15,081 bases of DNA, taken from assembly GCA_947460445.1 (NCBI GenBank), contig CANHHS010000022.1, forward strand, positions 1 to 15,081, given 5' to 3'. The number at the start of each line of letters is the position of its first letter. Position 1 is the first letter of the stretch. This document shows positions 1 through 7,052 of the stretch, in pieces. The notes under the pieces are model-generated. The model searched no databases. It was not told the origin of the DNA and saw nothing but the letters and a program-made list of their open reading frames with translations. The stretch is from Opitutia bacterium. GTDB lineage: Bacteria > Verrucomicrobiota > Verrucomicrobiia > Opitutales > UBA953. The translations under genes were made by a program, and so were the position numbers.

Positions 1-1070
1 AGAAGGATGACAACGTCCTCAGGCTCGACCCAAGCGCAACATGAAGCAGAAGATCCTGCACGATTCCGAGGATTCATCTCAAGGACCTTGAGTAAGGCTC
101 CTTGGCGGGACTGGAAATCATGCAAAGCACTGTTTCCTAAAAATACTGAGCTAACAACAGACCCTTGAAAGGCGTTGTCCTCTGGACCAACGCTGTCGAG
201 GTGGAGGCCCTCCGGACGAATACACACCATGACCGAAGCGCCGTCGGCAGGAACTGCGTCTGGCCGAGCCAAAGCCCCGCTCACTTCACCCAAGGCACAA
301 CGAACGACAGCCTCGCCTGCAGCGGAACGAATAACTGTTGCGGGTAAAAGATTTGCTGCACCTAAAAATGCGGCCACCCAGCTATCAACGGGCCGGCGGT
401 AAACATCACGCGGTGCACCGAATTGAACAACTTTACCTTCACGTAAGACAACAATCTGATCTGCCAATGCATAAGCTTCAGGCAACTCGTGTGTCACAAT
501 AATAGTGGTAATCCCCGCTGTCTGGAGAACTACGGATAAAGCTTTGCGGGCTTCTTCGCGCGAAGGGACATCCAAATGAGAAAACGGCTCGTCCAACAAA
601 AGAAGTGCGGGACGCGTTGCAAGGGCGCGGGCTACAGCAACACGTTGCTGCATGCCGCCCGAGAGCTCGCTTCCGCGACGCGAACCAAGGCTTTCTGCGC
701 CTAAGGCTTTTAAGATCTCTGTGGCTCGCACGAGTGCGTCTGCCGAAGAAGCTCCACCCTCTTCGGCACCTTGCGCAACATTATCGAGAGCGGTCAGGTG
801 AGGAAAAATCACGGGCGACTGAGTCACGAGTGCGGCTCGGCGCTGTGCGGGGGTCTGATTTGTAACATCTTTGCCGCCGAGACGCACTTCGCCGGTATCT
901 TGTGTCGTCAGTCCAGCCAACACGCGGAGTAAAGTGGACTTACCTGCACCCGAAGGCCCAACAACGCAAAGCGTGGCACCTGCGGGTACATCTAAATCAA
1001 CCCCAGCCAACGCAGCCACGCTACCGAGGCGGCGACGAAGGGCGGTGGCACGAAGCGGAAGCACATCCAA
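1..1070 (-). CDS. ABC transporter ATP-binding protein with TOBE domain (3' end cut by window edge)
   Basis: This is the cytoplasmic ATPase subunit of an import-type ABC transporter in the FbpC/PotA/CysA group. Translating the minus strand from 1070 gives an open frame of 356 codons that runs off the left edge. Visible elements are Walker A GPSGAGKS (residues 38-45), Q-loop Gln84, signature LSGGMQQR (136-143), Walker B LLLLDEP (156-162) and the switch His194. After it come FLGAANLLP and a TOBE-like C-terminal part with IRPEGLHL and a terminal VEPEDVVIL. That length and ending mean only a few codons are missing. No ATG is available: an in-frame stop lies at 1080-1082, so the start is TTG at 1070 or GTG at 1064. 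No permease or binding protein is in view, so the substrate (ferric iron, polyamine or oxyanion) is unknown. A terminator just upstream separates it from the symporter unit. Confidence 0.9.
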   Translation of the reverse strand, partial: MDVLPLRATALRRRLGSVAALAGVDLDVPAGATLCVVGPSGAGKSTLLRVLAGLTTQDTGEVRLGGKDVTNQTPAQRRAALVTQSPVIFPHLTALDNVAQGAEEGGASSADALVRATEILKALGAESLGSRRGSELSGGMQQRVAVARALATRPALLLLDEPFSHLDVPSREEARKALSVVLQTAGITTIIVTHELPEAYALADQIVVLREGKVVQFGAPRDVYRRPVDSWVAAFLGAANLLPATVIRSAAGEAVVRCALGEVSGALARPDAVPADGASVMVCIRPEGLHLDSVGPEDNAFQGSVVSSVFLGNSALHDFQSRQGALLKVLEMNPRNRAGSSASCCAWVEPEDVVIL

Positions 1071-1093
1071 GGAGGAACCTTAACTACCCAAAG

Positions 1094-1114
1094 AGGCAAG
1101 GTGTGACTTTGCCT
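1094..1114. promoter_or_regulatory. Small inverted repeat in the leader of the ABC ATPase gene
   Basis: An 8-bp stem (AGGCAAGG against its complement, with one G-T wobble) closes a 5-nt loop. It lies between the symporter-unit terminator and the ABC start codon. It could be an operator, a leader hairpin or a back-up terminator. No clear T-tract follows on the minus strand. Confidence 0.3.
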
Positions 1115-1116
1115 AA

Positions 1117-1148
1117 AACAAAAAGACCCAGCCGAAGCTGGGTCTTTG
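1117..1148 (-). terminator. Rho-independent terminator after the symporter/small-protein unit
   Basis: A perfect 11-bp stem (1122-1132 against 1137-1147) closes a stable TTCG tetraloop as read on the minus strand. It is followed by a T-rich tract at 1121-1115. It lies 17 nt past the stop of the 63-residue membrane protein gene. It therefore ends that unit and separates it from the ABC ATPase gene. Confidence 0.9.
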
Positions 1149-1164
1149 AGAGATCAGACGACAC

Positions 1165-1356
1165 TTACTTCGACGTCGATCGCGACAACCACGCCATAAT
1201 GCCACCAAAGAGCGTGACACAAGAACCCCAGACAAGGTTAAGGCTGATGGTTATTGTAACGGAGTCTTTTGAATCCGTTCCGCCAATAATGCCCCAGGCC
1301 ATAAGAATAACACCGAGGAGCAAGAAGAGCTGTCCGATAGGTTTTCGAATATCCAT
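1165..1356 (-). CDS. Small two-helix membrane protein of unknown function
   Basis: This gene encodes 63 residues. A hydrophobic helix (about residues 7-25) is followed by a short polar stretch with Gly, Asp and Lys. A second helix (about 37-57) follows, then a polar Ser/Thr/Lys tail. Both ends probably face the same side of the inner membrane. It starts 35 nt after the stop of the upstream sodium:solute symporter gene, and a strong terminator follows it, so the two are very likely co-transcribed. Some SSS and related transporters need a small membrane partner (for example DUF485/DUF4212 proteins beside ActP-like symporters). I do not recognise this protein as a member of those families. A role as an accessory or stabilising subunit is inference from position only. 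Its reading frame, start codon and terminator make it a credible gene despite the length. Confidence 0.75.
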   Translation of the reverse strand: MDIRKPIGQLFLLLGVILMAWGIIGGTDSKDSVTITISLNLVWGSCVTLFGGIMAWLSRSTSK

Positions 1357-1391
1357 AGAATAATATAAATGAGAGTTTTACGGGGAATGTT

Positions 1392-3137
1392 TTACCAGAA
1401 ATACCAGTTAAGGAAGACGCAGGCAACCAAGACAATGGTGCCAACAACGCCTGGGCGGATGTACCAAGGCTCACCTTCTTCGGAGGGTTTAGGCGTCAGC
1501 GAGTAAACGAGGCCTTGCAATTCGCCATCTGACTTCTCGCGCTTGGTCGCGAGCGAAATCACAACGGTTGCCGTAAAGCAGACAACGAAAGCGACAATCG
1601 CCATCCAGAAGTTCTGAGCCATTTCTGATCGGTAAGCGTACGGAGCCTGTTGAAGTATCCAGCCACCCTTAATTCCAGCAGTGTTACCTGTGGCCAAAGA
1701 AAGTCCATGGAAGGCTGCTGCCCCAACCGTGCCGAAGACGAGGCCGAAGAAGGCTCCGTGTCCAGTAGCGCGCTTCCAGAACATGCCAAGCAGGAAGGTT
1801 GCAAAGAGCGGCGCGTTCACGAACGCGAAGATTAATTGCAACATGTCCATGATATTATTGAAGGCGCTAGCGAGGTAAGCACAGCCAATCGAAATGATAA
1901 TGCCGACGACCGTCGCAGCGCGGCCCATCCACAGGTAGTGCGAATCATCGCGATTCGGCGCGACGTGCGTTTGATAGATATCGTATGTCCACACCGTGTT
2001 AAACGCGGTAACGTTGCCAGCCATGCCGGACATAAAGGAAGCCATCAGAGCCGTCATGCCTAGCCCCAGCAAACCGCTTGGCAGGTAGTGCGCGAGCATA
2101 CTGGGCATCACCATGTTGTAATCAGGCGAACCGTCGGCGGCACCTGGAATTGCGTAACCACTACCGTCATTAAACCATGAGGCACACCAGCTAGTGTCCG
2201 TCAGTGCATATGCAATAATACCAGGAAGAATAACGAGTACAGGGAAAATCATCTTAGGTACTGCGCCAATGATGGGCGTGCGACGAGCTGCGCCCATCGT
2301 CTTGGCAGCCATGGCACGCTGGACGACAAGGAAGTCTGTGCACCAGTATCCAAACGAAAGAACAAAGCCGAGGCCGAAGACCATGCCAAACCACTCAACG
2401 CCCATGGGATTATCCGAAGTGCCCATGCCAGCCCAAGAGTGCACGAACGCGGGATTCTTTTCTTGTAGCCTTGCGACGAGACCCGACCAGCCACCCACAT
2501 CACGCAGGCCGAGCCAAACGAGTGGCACGAAACCGAGCACGATCATGAAGAACTGCAACACCTCGTTATAGATTGCCGAGGTAAGTCCGCCTTTAAGCAC
2601 GTAAACAAGAACGACCGCCGAACAGGCAAGGATTGAGAGATTATAATCCCAGCCGAGCAATGCTTGGAGGAGTTTGGCAAGGACGTGCAGCGAAATGCCC
2701 GACGAGAAAACCGTCATCGCAGCAAATGAGAGCGAGTTAAAGGTGCGCGTTTTTTCGTCAAAACGCAGTTTGAGGTATTCAGGAACCGAGCGCGCTTTTG
2801 AGCCGTAATAGAACGGCATCATGAATACGGCCAAGAAGACCATCGCGGGAATTGCACCTACCCAGTAGAAATGCGAGGTCATCATGCCATACTTGGCACC
2901 CGACGCAGCCATACCTAGAACTTCCTGGGCACCGAGATTAGCAGAGAGGAAGGCGAGCCCCGTCACCCAAGCTGGAATAGACCGCCCAGAGAGGAAGAAG
3001 TCTTCCGACGTTTTATTGAGGCGTTGAAGAGCGAACCCGATGCCGACGACGAAAGCGAAGTAGGCAAAGAGGATGATATAGTCGACGGCTTGCAGGTGGA
3101 TGCTAACGCCGGATGACATGAGGATGGGGGCGAACAT
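1392..3137 (-). CDS. Sodium:solute symporter (SSS/SLC5 family), SGLT-like
   Basis: This is a 581-residue inner-membrane transporter with 13-14 hydrophobic segments, expected to couple uptake of a small organic solute to sodium. Family marks are DFFLSGRSIPAWVTGLAF (residues 46-63), then SANLGAQEVLGMAASG, YVLKGGLTSAIYNEVLQFFM, and YWCTDFLVVQRAMAAK followed by PKMIFPVLVILPGIIAY. The closest style is the vSGLT/sugar branch: the Lys before the MIFP helix matches the sugar-binding Lys of vSGLT. Other sugar-contact positions appear changed (YWVGA where vSGLT has a Glu, and YWCTD where it has an Asn), so the substrate cannot be named. The start at 3137 is the longest; the ATG at 3119 (MSSGVS) is an alternative, and neither has a clear Shine-Dalgarno. 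It is followed 35 nt later by the 63-residue membrane protein and preceded by an imperfect hairpin after the prc-like gene. Confidence 0.93.
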   Translation of the reverse strand: MFAPILMSSGVSIHLQAVDYIILFAYFAFVVGIGFALQRLNKTSEDFFLSGRSIPAWVTGLAFLSANLGAQEVLGMAASGAKYGMMTSHFYWVGAIPAMVFLAVFMMPFYYGSKARSVPEYLKLRFDEKTRTFNSLSFAAMTVFSSGISLHVLAKLLQALLGWDYNLSILACSAVVLVYVLKGGLTSAIYNEVLQFFMIVLGFVPLVWLGLRDVGGWSGLVARLQEKNPAFVHSWAGMGTSDNPMGVEWFGMVFGLGFVLSFGYWCTDFLVVQRAMAAKTMGAARRTPIIGAVPKMIFPVLVILPGIIAYALTDTSWCASWFNDGSGYAIPGAADGSPDYNMVMPSMLAHYLPSGLLGLGMTALMASFMSGMAGNVTAFNTVWTYDIYQTHVAPNRDDSHYLWMGRAATVVGIIISIGCAYLASAFNNIMDMLQLIFAFVNAPLFATFLLGMFWKRATGHGAFFGLVFGTVGAAAFHGLSLATGNTAGIKGGWILQQAPYAYRSEMAQNFWMAIVAFVVCFTATVVISLATKREKSDGELQGLVYSLTPKPSEEGEPWYIRPGVVGTIVLVACVFLNWYFW

Positions 3138-3177
3138 AGGGGTGATGGGAGTGTCGCGGTGGGTAAGACGACGCCTT

Positions 3178-3207
3178 TTGACTATCCCCCCAAAGGGAGA
3201 TGGTCAA
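3178..3207. other. 30-nt imperfect hairpin between the Prc-like gene and the symporter gene
   Basis: A 13-bp stem with one mismatch and one wobble (TTGAC outer arm, CCC inner arm) closes a 4-nt loop. It lies 30 nt past the stop of the tail-specific protease gene and 40 nt before the symporter start. No T-tract follows on either strand, so it is not a standard terminator. It overlaps a TTGACC that could serve as a -35 box for the symporter unit, which would also make it a candidate operator. An RNA processing or 3'-stabilising stem is the other option. Confidence 0.45.
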
Positions 3208-3237
3208 GAGCGAGCGCCATGGCCTCGCAGGCTATCC

Positions 3238-5445
3238 TTACCGTTTAACAGTTGGTGATTTATTTAACTCTAACGACCAATCGCAGGCAATATGCAGAGC
3301 CTCGGTGAGCTGAATGTCATATTCAGGCCAGCCGTCATCTTCTAAAGGCCCCCGTAAGCGAGACATGCTCTTCGAGGCCTTTTCCCAATTAGGGTCTGTC
3401 TGTTTTTTTGCCTGAGCAATGGCGGCATCAAGTTTAACCTCTTTGCTTACGAGTTCAGACTTACCGTACGCTTCAAGTTCCTTTCGGACACTTTCCCGGA
3501 AAGCAAGGTCTTCAATGCGCTCGTTGCGGCGCGTGTTTAAGGAGAGCGGCACTTCTGTACGATTCACCTTTGCGCTCGTCCATGAAAGCATGTGGGAAAG
3601 CGTTGAGAACTCGGGAAGCTCAACTTGCCGACGGCGACTTGATTCGTTCAGGCGCTTAATTAATCCGGCACTTAAGGGCGCCTTGAGCCAAGCACCCTCA
3701 TCAACTTTATTCAGCATTGGCTCAACGGAATCCCAAGGAAGCGGACGATCGAGATCAGACTCGGCGACAGGCATCACTGAAAAGAGCGAAGGTACAGTAA
3801 TGTCGGCCGGCACGCCTTTTAGCTGAATAGATGAGCCGCTCGGCGCGTACCATTTCTGAATGGTCACTTTCACGGCTGACTTGAGCTGAGGGGCTAATCG
3901 CGAAAGTTCGATAATGTTTTGGACGGAACCTTTCCCGTGGGTTGTGGCATCACCAACGATTAAAGCCCGACGGTGGTCGCGCATAGCGCCCGCGAAAATC
4001 TCCGAAGCCGAAGCCGACAACTTAGATGTCAGCAAGATAAGAGGGCCATCCCAAGCAACCTTAGGGTCTTCGTCGTTATAGCACATGCTCTGACCCGCAC
4101 TGTCTCGAACTTGAACCACAGGTCCCTCGGGGATAAAAAGTCCGCTAATGCCAATCGCTTCGTTCAGCAGCCCGCCGCCATTGCGTCGTAAATCAATAAT
4201 CAAGGCGCGCATTTTTAAGGCGCGCAATTTAGTGATAAGCTCTTCGATGTCCTTGGTGGGACTCGAGCCCTGCCCTTTTTCATCTAAGCCGTAGAATGCC
4301 GGCAGGTCGATGACGCCGACCGGAATCGTTCCGCCTGCAACAGGAACATCGAAACAGCGAGCAGAAGCAAGTTGGCCGACAAGTTTGATCTGGTCGCGCT
4401 TCAGCACGATATCTTTGCGCGGTCCACCGTTGTGAGGTTCGAGAATTAAACGAATTTCCGTGCCCTGTTTCCCACGAATACGTGAGATGGCCTTATTTAG
4501 GCGCATGCCGACGATATCTTCAGGTTCATCTTTAGTACTCTGCCCAACAGCAATAATCCGGTCATCGGTTTTCGCCCGACCATCTAAAGCCAAAGGGCCG
4601 CCTGGCATGATTTCCTTAATCGTACAGTAACCCTCGTCGTCTTGCAGGGTTGCTCCAATCCCACAAAGGGAATTGCGCATCTGGATTTCAAACTCTTCCA
4701 AGGACTGCTTCGTAAAGAACGTTGAATGCGGGTCGTACTGGCGCGTAAGCGAGTTGAGGAAAATTTCTTCAACCTCAAAGGCCTCAAGCTTCAAGTAACC
4801 TTCAATTTTACTGTAACGTTTGGTCAGGCGTGCCCGCGCCTCGTCTAAGCGAGCTGCGGTCACCTCGGGGACGGCTTCTCGATTTTTAGAACGGGCCGGC
4901 GCAGAGGTATCAGAGGATGCCGAGGTGCGATCTTCGCCGAAAAGTTCCCCAAGTAAATCTAACCGAATGCGGCGCTGCCAAAGATTATCAACGGCGGCAG
5001 CGTCTGCAGGCCAAGGTAGCTTGCGACGATCAACCGGGAAGCTGCCTGGGGCATTTAAGTCGAGTTTGGTATCTTTAAGTGCAGCAACAGCAAAAGCCGT
5101 ACGCTCCTTGGCGTGGCGCGAAAAAGCAGCGAAGATCTCGAAGGCAGGCGTAAGGTTGCCGCGCTGAATATACATATCGAGGGAGTTCGCGTAACGCTGG
5201 CGGTAGCCATCAACCTCGGCTTGGGTGAAATAAATTTTGGCCGGATCCAGCGCCTCGCAATAGCTTACAATCAAGGCGTCCATATCGATGGAGCTTAAAG
5301 GTTTTTTGCTAATGTGTAGTCGCTCCATGAGAGCAGCGGTGGCCCCCGTCTCCATCGCCATTGTTTGGTCGGTGGTAAAGAGTGCATCTTGCCCTTGCAG
5401 AACAGAGCAGCACAGCGAAAGAATGAGAAGGTTCACGTATCGCAT
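3238..5445 (-). CDS. prc: Tail-specific periplasmic protease (Prc/Tsp, C-terminal processing peptidase, S41A)
   Basis: The predicted 735-residue exported serine protease should degrade periplasmic proteins from exposed C-termini. E. coli Prc is 682 residues. A signal peptide occupies about residues 1-18. The Prc N-terminal helical domain follows (about 25-235), ending in YDPHSTFFT. The PDZ domain spans about 255-345, with SLCGIGATLQ and IMPGGPL. The S41 catalytic core has IDLRRNGGG (418-425) and SASASEIFAGAMRD (477-490). By alignment to Prc the dyad is Ser479 and Lys505 (in HGKGSVQ) with supporting Asp490. A Tsp C-terminal domain fills about 560-730. The Ser-Lys spacing is one residue longer than in E. 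coli (TTHGKG against TFGKG). Residues 173-198 form a Ser/Ala/Glu-rich insert. The gene is last in the clpP-rhomboid-prc operon, 6 nt after the rhomboid stop, with no clear Shine-Dalgarno, so translational coupling is likely. Confidence 0.93.
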   Translation of the reverse strand: MRYVNLLILSLCCSVLQGQDALFTTDQTMAMETGATAALMERLHISKKPLSSIDMDALIVSYCEALDPAKIYFTQAEVDGYRQRYANSLDMYIQRGNLTPAFEIFAAFSRHAKERTAFAVAALKDTKLDLNAPGSFPVDRRKLPWPADAAAVDNLWQRRIRLDLLGELFGEDRTSASSDTSAPARSKNREAVPEVTAARLDEARARLTKRYSKIEGYLKLEAFEVEEIFLNSLTRQYDPHSTFFTKQSLEEFEIQMRNSLCGIGATLQDDEGYCTIKEIMPGGPLALDGRAKTDDRIIAVGQSTKDEPEDIVGMRLNKAISRIRGKQGTEIRLILEPHNGGPRKDIVLKRDQIKLVGQLASARCFDVPVAGGTIPVGVIDLPAFYGLDEKGQGSSPTKDIEELITKLRALKMRALIIDLRRNGGGLLNEAIGISGLFIPEGPVVQVRDSAGQSMCYNDEDPKVAWDGPLILLTSKLSASASEIFAGAMRDHRRALIVGDATTHGKGSVQNIIELSRLAPQLKSAVKVTIQKWYAPSGSSIQLKGVPADITVPSLFSVMPVAESDLDRPLPWDSVEPMLNKVDEGAWLKAPLSAGLIKRLNESSRRRQVELPEFSTLSHMLSWTSAKVNRTEVPLSLNTRRNERIEDLAFRESVRKELEAYGKSELVSKEVKLDAAIAQAKKQTDPNWEKASKSMSRLRGPLEDDGWPEYDIQLTEALHIACDWSLELNKSPTVKR

Positions 5446-5451
5446 AAGGGG

Positions 5452-6315
5452 TTAGCGCAGGCGGTTACTGAGCTCTTCAAGTCTTTGCCTCTCAGCGGGA
5501 GTCAGCGAGCCGAAACCTTCAGTAGATATTTTGTCCAATAAATGGTCCATTTCGATACGAGCGCCGGCTGAGGTAAGTTTGGCCTGGATTGCCTTTAAGT
5601 AAGGAGCGTCTTCGACGTCATCATTTGTCTGAAGATTCAATCGGGGTGGGCCATTTCTACCTGCAGCCCAGGCCAGTATGGCACCGGCGATCAGGCCGCC
5701 GAGGTGGGCAGAGTGAGCTACATCCGTATCCCAAGCACTATGCCAAAAACTCCACATGTGCCGTGAAGGCAATTCAGCAAAAACCCAACCACACACCGTG
5801 ATAATCCAGAGTGCCCTGAGCACCCAGCGTATGCGCATTGGCACAGGAATGATAAAGAATAGCAGAATGGTGACCATTTCGTCTTTTCGATCCGCCAAGC
5901 CATAAACCATCACCGCCATGACTGCGGCAGAGATGCCAATGATTTGACTGCCTCCCTGCCCGCCTAGTCCACTGAGCCACCAGACAAATGCTCCGGCAAG
6001 GACGCCAAAAATTAGGACGCGCAAGAGAAGCGCTCCGCCTTGTTCACTTTCAACCTGTGAGCCAACCCACCACAACGACCAACAATTAAAAATGAGGTGC
6101 AGGGCGTGAGCATGGACCAGGGCATACGTCAGCCATGTCCATGGAGCAAAACCGCCTTCCGTCAGCGGCATCCAGTCAAGAAAATGCGCGTGGGCCGAAT
6201 CTTCAATCAGACCTAAGACAAAAATAGCAACGAGAACGCCGATGACTATATGCAAAACAGGAATTTTAGACGAGGAAGGTTCGCCTCGCATGTAAGTCCG
6301 GTCTGCGACGCCCAT
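5452..6315 (-). CDS. Rhomboid family intramembrane serine protease
   Basis: This 287-residue membrane protease is predicted to cleave transmembrane segments inside the inner membrane. The rhomboid core has six or so helices. WLTYALVHAHALHLIFN (residues 61-77) carries His73 and Asn77, which match the oxyanion residues of GlpG. The nucleophile is Ser129 in GISA, and the catalytic His204 sits in HSAHLGGLIAG. The nucleophile motif is GISA rather than the common GxSG. The cytoplasmic tail ends in a short conserved domain, LLDKISTEGFGSLTPAERQRL (259-279), which I know from rhomboids of Bacteroidota and Verrucomicrobiota (DUF6576-like). The gene sits 6 nt after the ClpP-type gene and 6 nt before the Prc gene. 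The start at 6315 falls inside a 14-nt palindrome that includes the upstream stop codon. The substrate is unknown. Confidence 0.92.
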   Translation of the reverse strand: MGVADRTYMRGEPSSSKIPVLHIVIGVLVAIFVLGLIEDSAHAHFLDWMPLTEGGFAPWTWLTYALVHAHALHLIFNCWSLWWVGSQVESEQGGALLLRVLIFGVLAGAFVWWLSGLGGQGGSQIIGISAAVMAVMVYGLADRKDEMVTILLFFIIPVPMRIRWVLRALWIITVCGWVFAELPSRHMWSFWHSAWDTDVAHSAHLGGLIAGAILAWAAGRNGPPRLNLQTNDDVEDAPYLKAIQAKLTSAGARIEMDHLLDKISTEGFGSLTPAERQRLEELSNRLR

Positions 6316-6327
6316 CTAAAATTAGAT
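6314..6327. promoter_or_regulatory. Palindrome spanning the clpP stop and rhomboid start
   Basis: ATCTAAAATTAGAT is a perfect 14-nt inverted repeat with a 2-nt centre. It covers the UAA stop of the ClpP-type gene and the first two bases of the rhomboid ATG. In mRNA it could form a short, weak stem over the start, opened by ribosomes finishing clpP. That would favour translational coupling. The stem is AU-rich and may have no function. Confidence 0.3.
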
Positions 6328-6933
6328 TTTCTTAATAATCGCGTCGGCCAAACCGTAGTCCACTGCTTCTTGCGCCGTCATGTAAAAATCGCGATCGGTA
6401 TCTTTTTCAACTTTGGTCAAAGGTTGATTCGATGCTGCCGCAAGGATGGCGTTGAGCTCACGACGCATGCGCTCCATCTCTTGCGCCTGAATATGGATAT
6501 CGACTGCAGGGGCGACGATGCGACCCATGATGAGCGGCTGGTGAATCATCACCTGGGCATGAGGGAAAAGTAGTCGGCTATTCTTTTGCTTTGGTGCCTG
6601 CAGAAGAATTGAGCCCATCGAAGCGGCCATACCTGTGACCACAACCTTCACGGGCGATGTAATCAGGCGGATCGTGTCGTAGACGGCCATACCCGCAGTG
6701 ATCGAACCACCCGGAGTATTGATATAAAAAGTAATCTCTTCGCCAGGTGCAGTGCCCTCGAGGTAGAGCAATCGCTCGGTGATATCGCGGGCGGTGCTGT
6801 CATCGACCGCGCCCCAAAGGAAAATTTTCCGCTGTTCGAGGAACTTGCGCTGAATAAGCGCAGAGGGCATGCCGCCTGGTTGCTTGTCAGCGGTTTTCTT
6901 TTCAGTTTCCTCGTCTTCGTCTTCGTGAGCCAT
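6322..6933 (-). CDS. clpP: ClpP-family serine protease subunit (divergent paralogue)
   Basis: This is a proteolytic-chamber subunit of the S14 (Clp) family, 203 residues from the ATG at 6933. An upstream in-frame TTG at 6972 would add 13 residues and is less likely, because MAHEDED gives a normal family length. ClpP marks are YINTPGGSITAGMAVYDTI, GMAASMGS with nucleophile Ser105, MIHQPL with His131, and DTDRDFYM with Asp182, so the triad is complete. Two parts are unusual. The N-terminus is a charged, acidic stretch (EDEDEETEKK) in place of the usual hydrophobic axial-loop residues. The handle entry reads IMGRIVAPAVDIHI where canonical ClpP has a Gly/Gln-rich turn. No Clp ATPase is nearby. 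It is first in the operon with rhomboid and prc, and a terminator lies 71 nt upstream, so a promoter should lie in 6934-7003. It is probably a second ClpP, not the only one in the genome. Confidence 0.9.
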   Translation of the reverse strand: MAHEDEDEETEKKTADKQPGGMPSALIQRKFLEQRKIFLWGAVDDSTARDITERLLYLEGTAPGEEITFYINTPGGSITAGMAVYDTIRLITSPVKVVVTGMAASMGSILLQAPKQKNSRLLFPHAQVMIHQPLIMGRIVAPAVDIHIQAQEMERMRRELNAILAAASNQPLTKVEKDTDRDFYMTAQEAVDYGLADAIIKKI

Positions 6934-7002
6934 AGGAAAGGTTAATGGTGAGAGAAGGTCCGTCCGAAGCAAGCGGTGGTTATCATTGAAAGTAGTTTTG
7001 GC

Positions 7003-7034
7003 ATAAAAAAGGGCCCCATTGCTAGGGCCCTTTT
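7003..7034 (-). terminator. Rho-independent terminator after the second symporter
   Basis: A perfect 10-bp stem (7007-7016 against 7025-7034, GGGCCC core flanked by A/T) closes an 8-nt loop. A run of six T follows on the minus strand. It lies 18 nt past the stop of the symporter gene and isolates that gene from clpP. Confidence 0.92.
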
Positions 7035-7052
7035 GAAGATATTCTGAATGCC

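Noticed and set aside
165..1363. Several plus-strand open frames across the left end and the symporter C-terminus
   Set aside because: They are out-of-frame shadows of the ABC ATPase and small membrane protein genes, whose minus-strand translations show clear family motifs.
5400..5445. Lipoprotein signal in the Prc-like protease
   Set aside because: The Cys residues near position 12 follow LSL rather than a proper lipobox with Gly, Ala or Ser before Cys. An ordinary signal peptide fits better.
6934..6972. TTG start adding 13 residues to the ClpP-type protein
   Set aside because: The ATG at 6933 gives a normal ClpP length, and the extra residues match nothing in the family.
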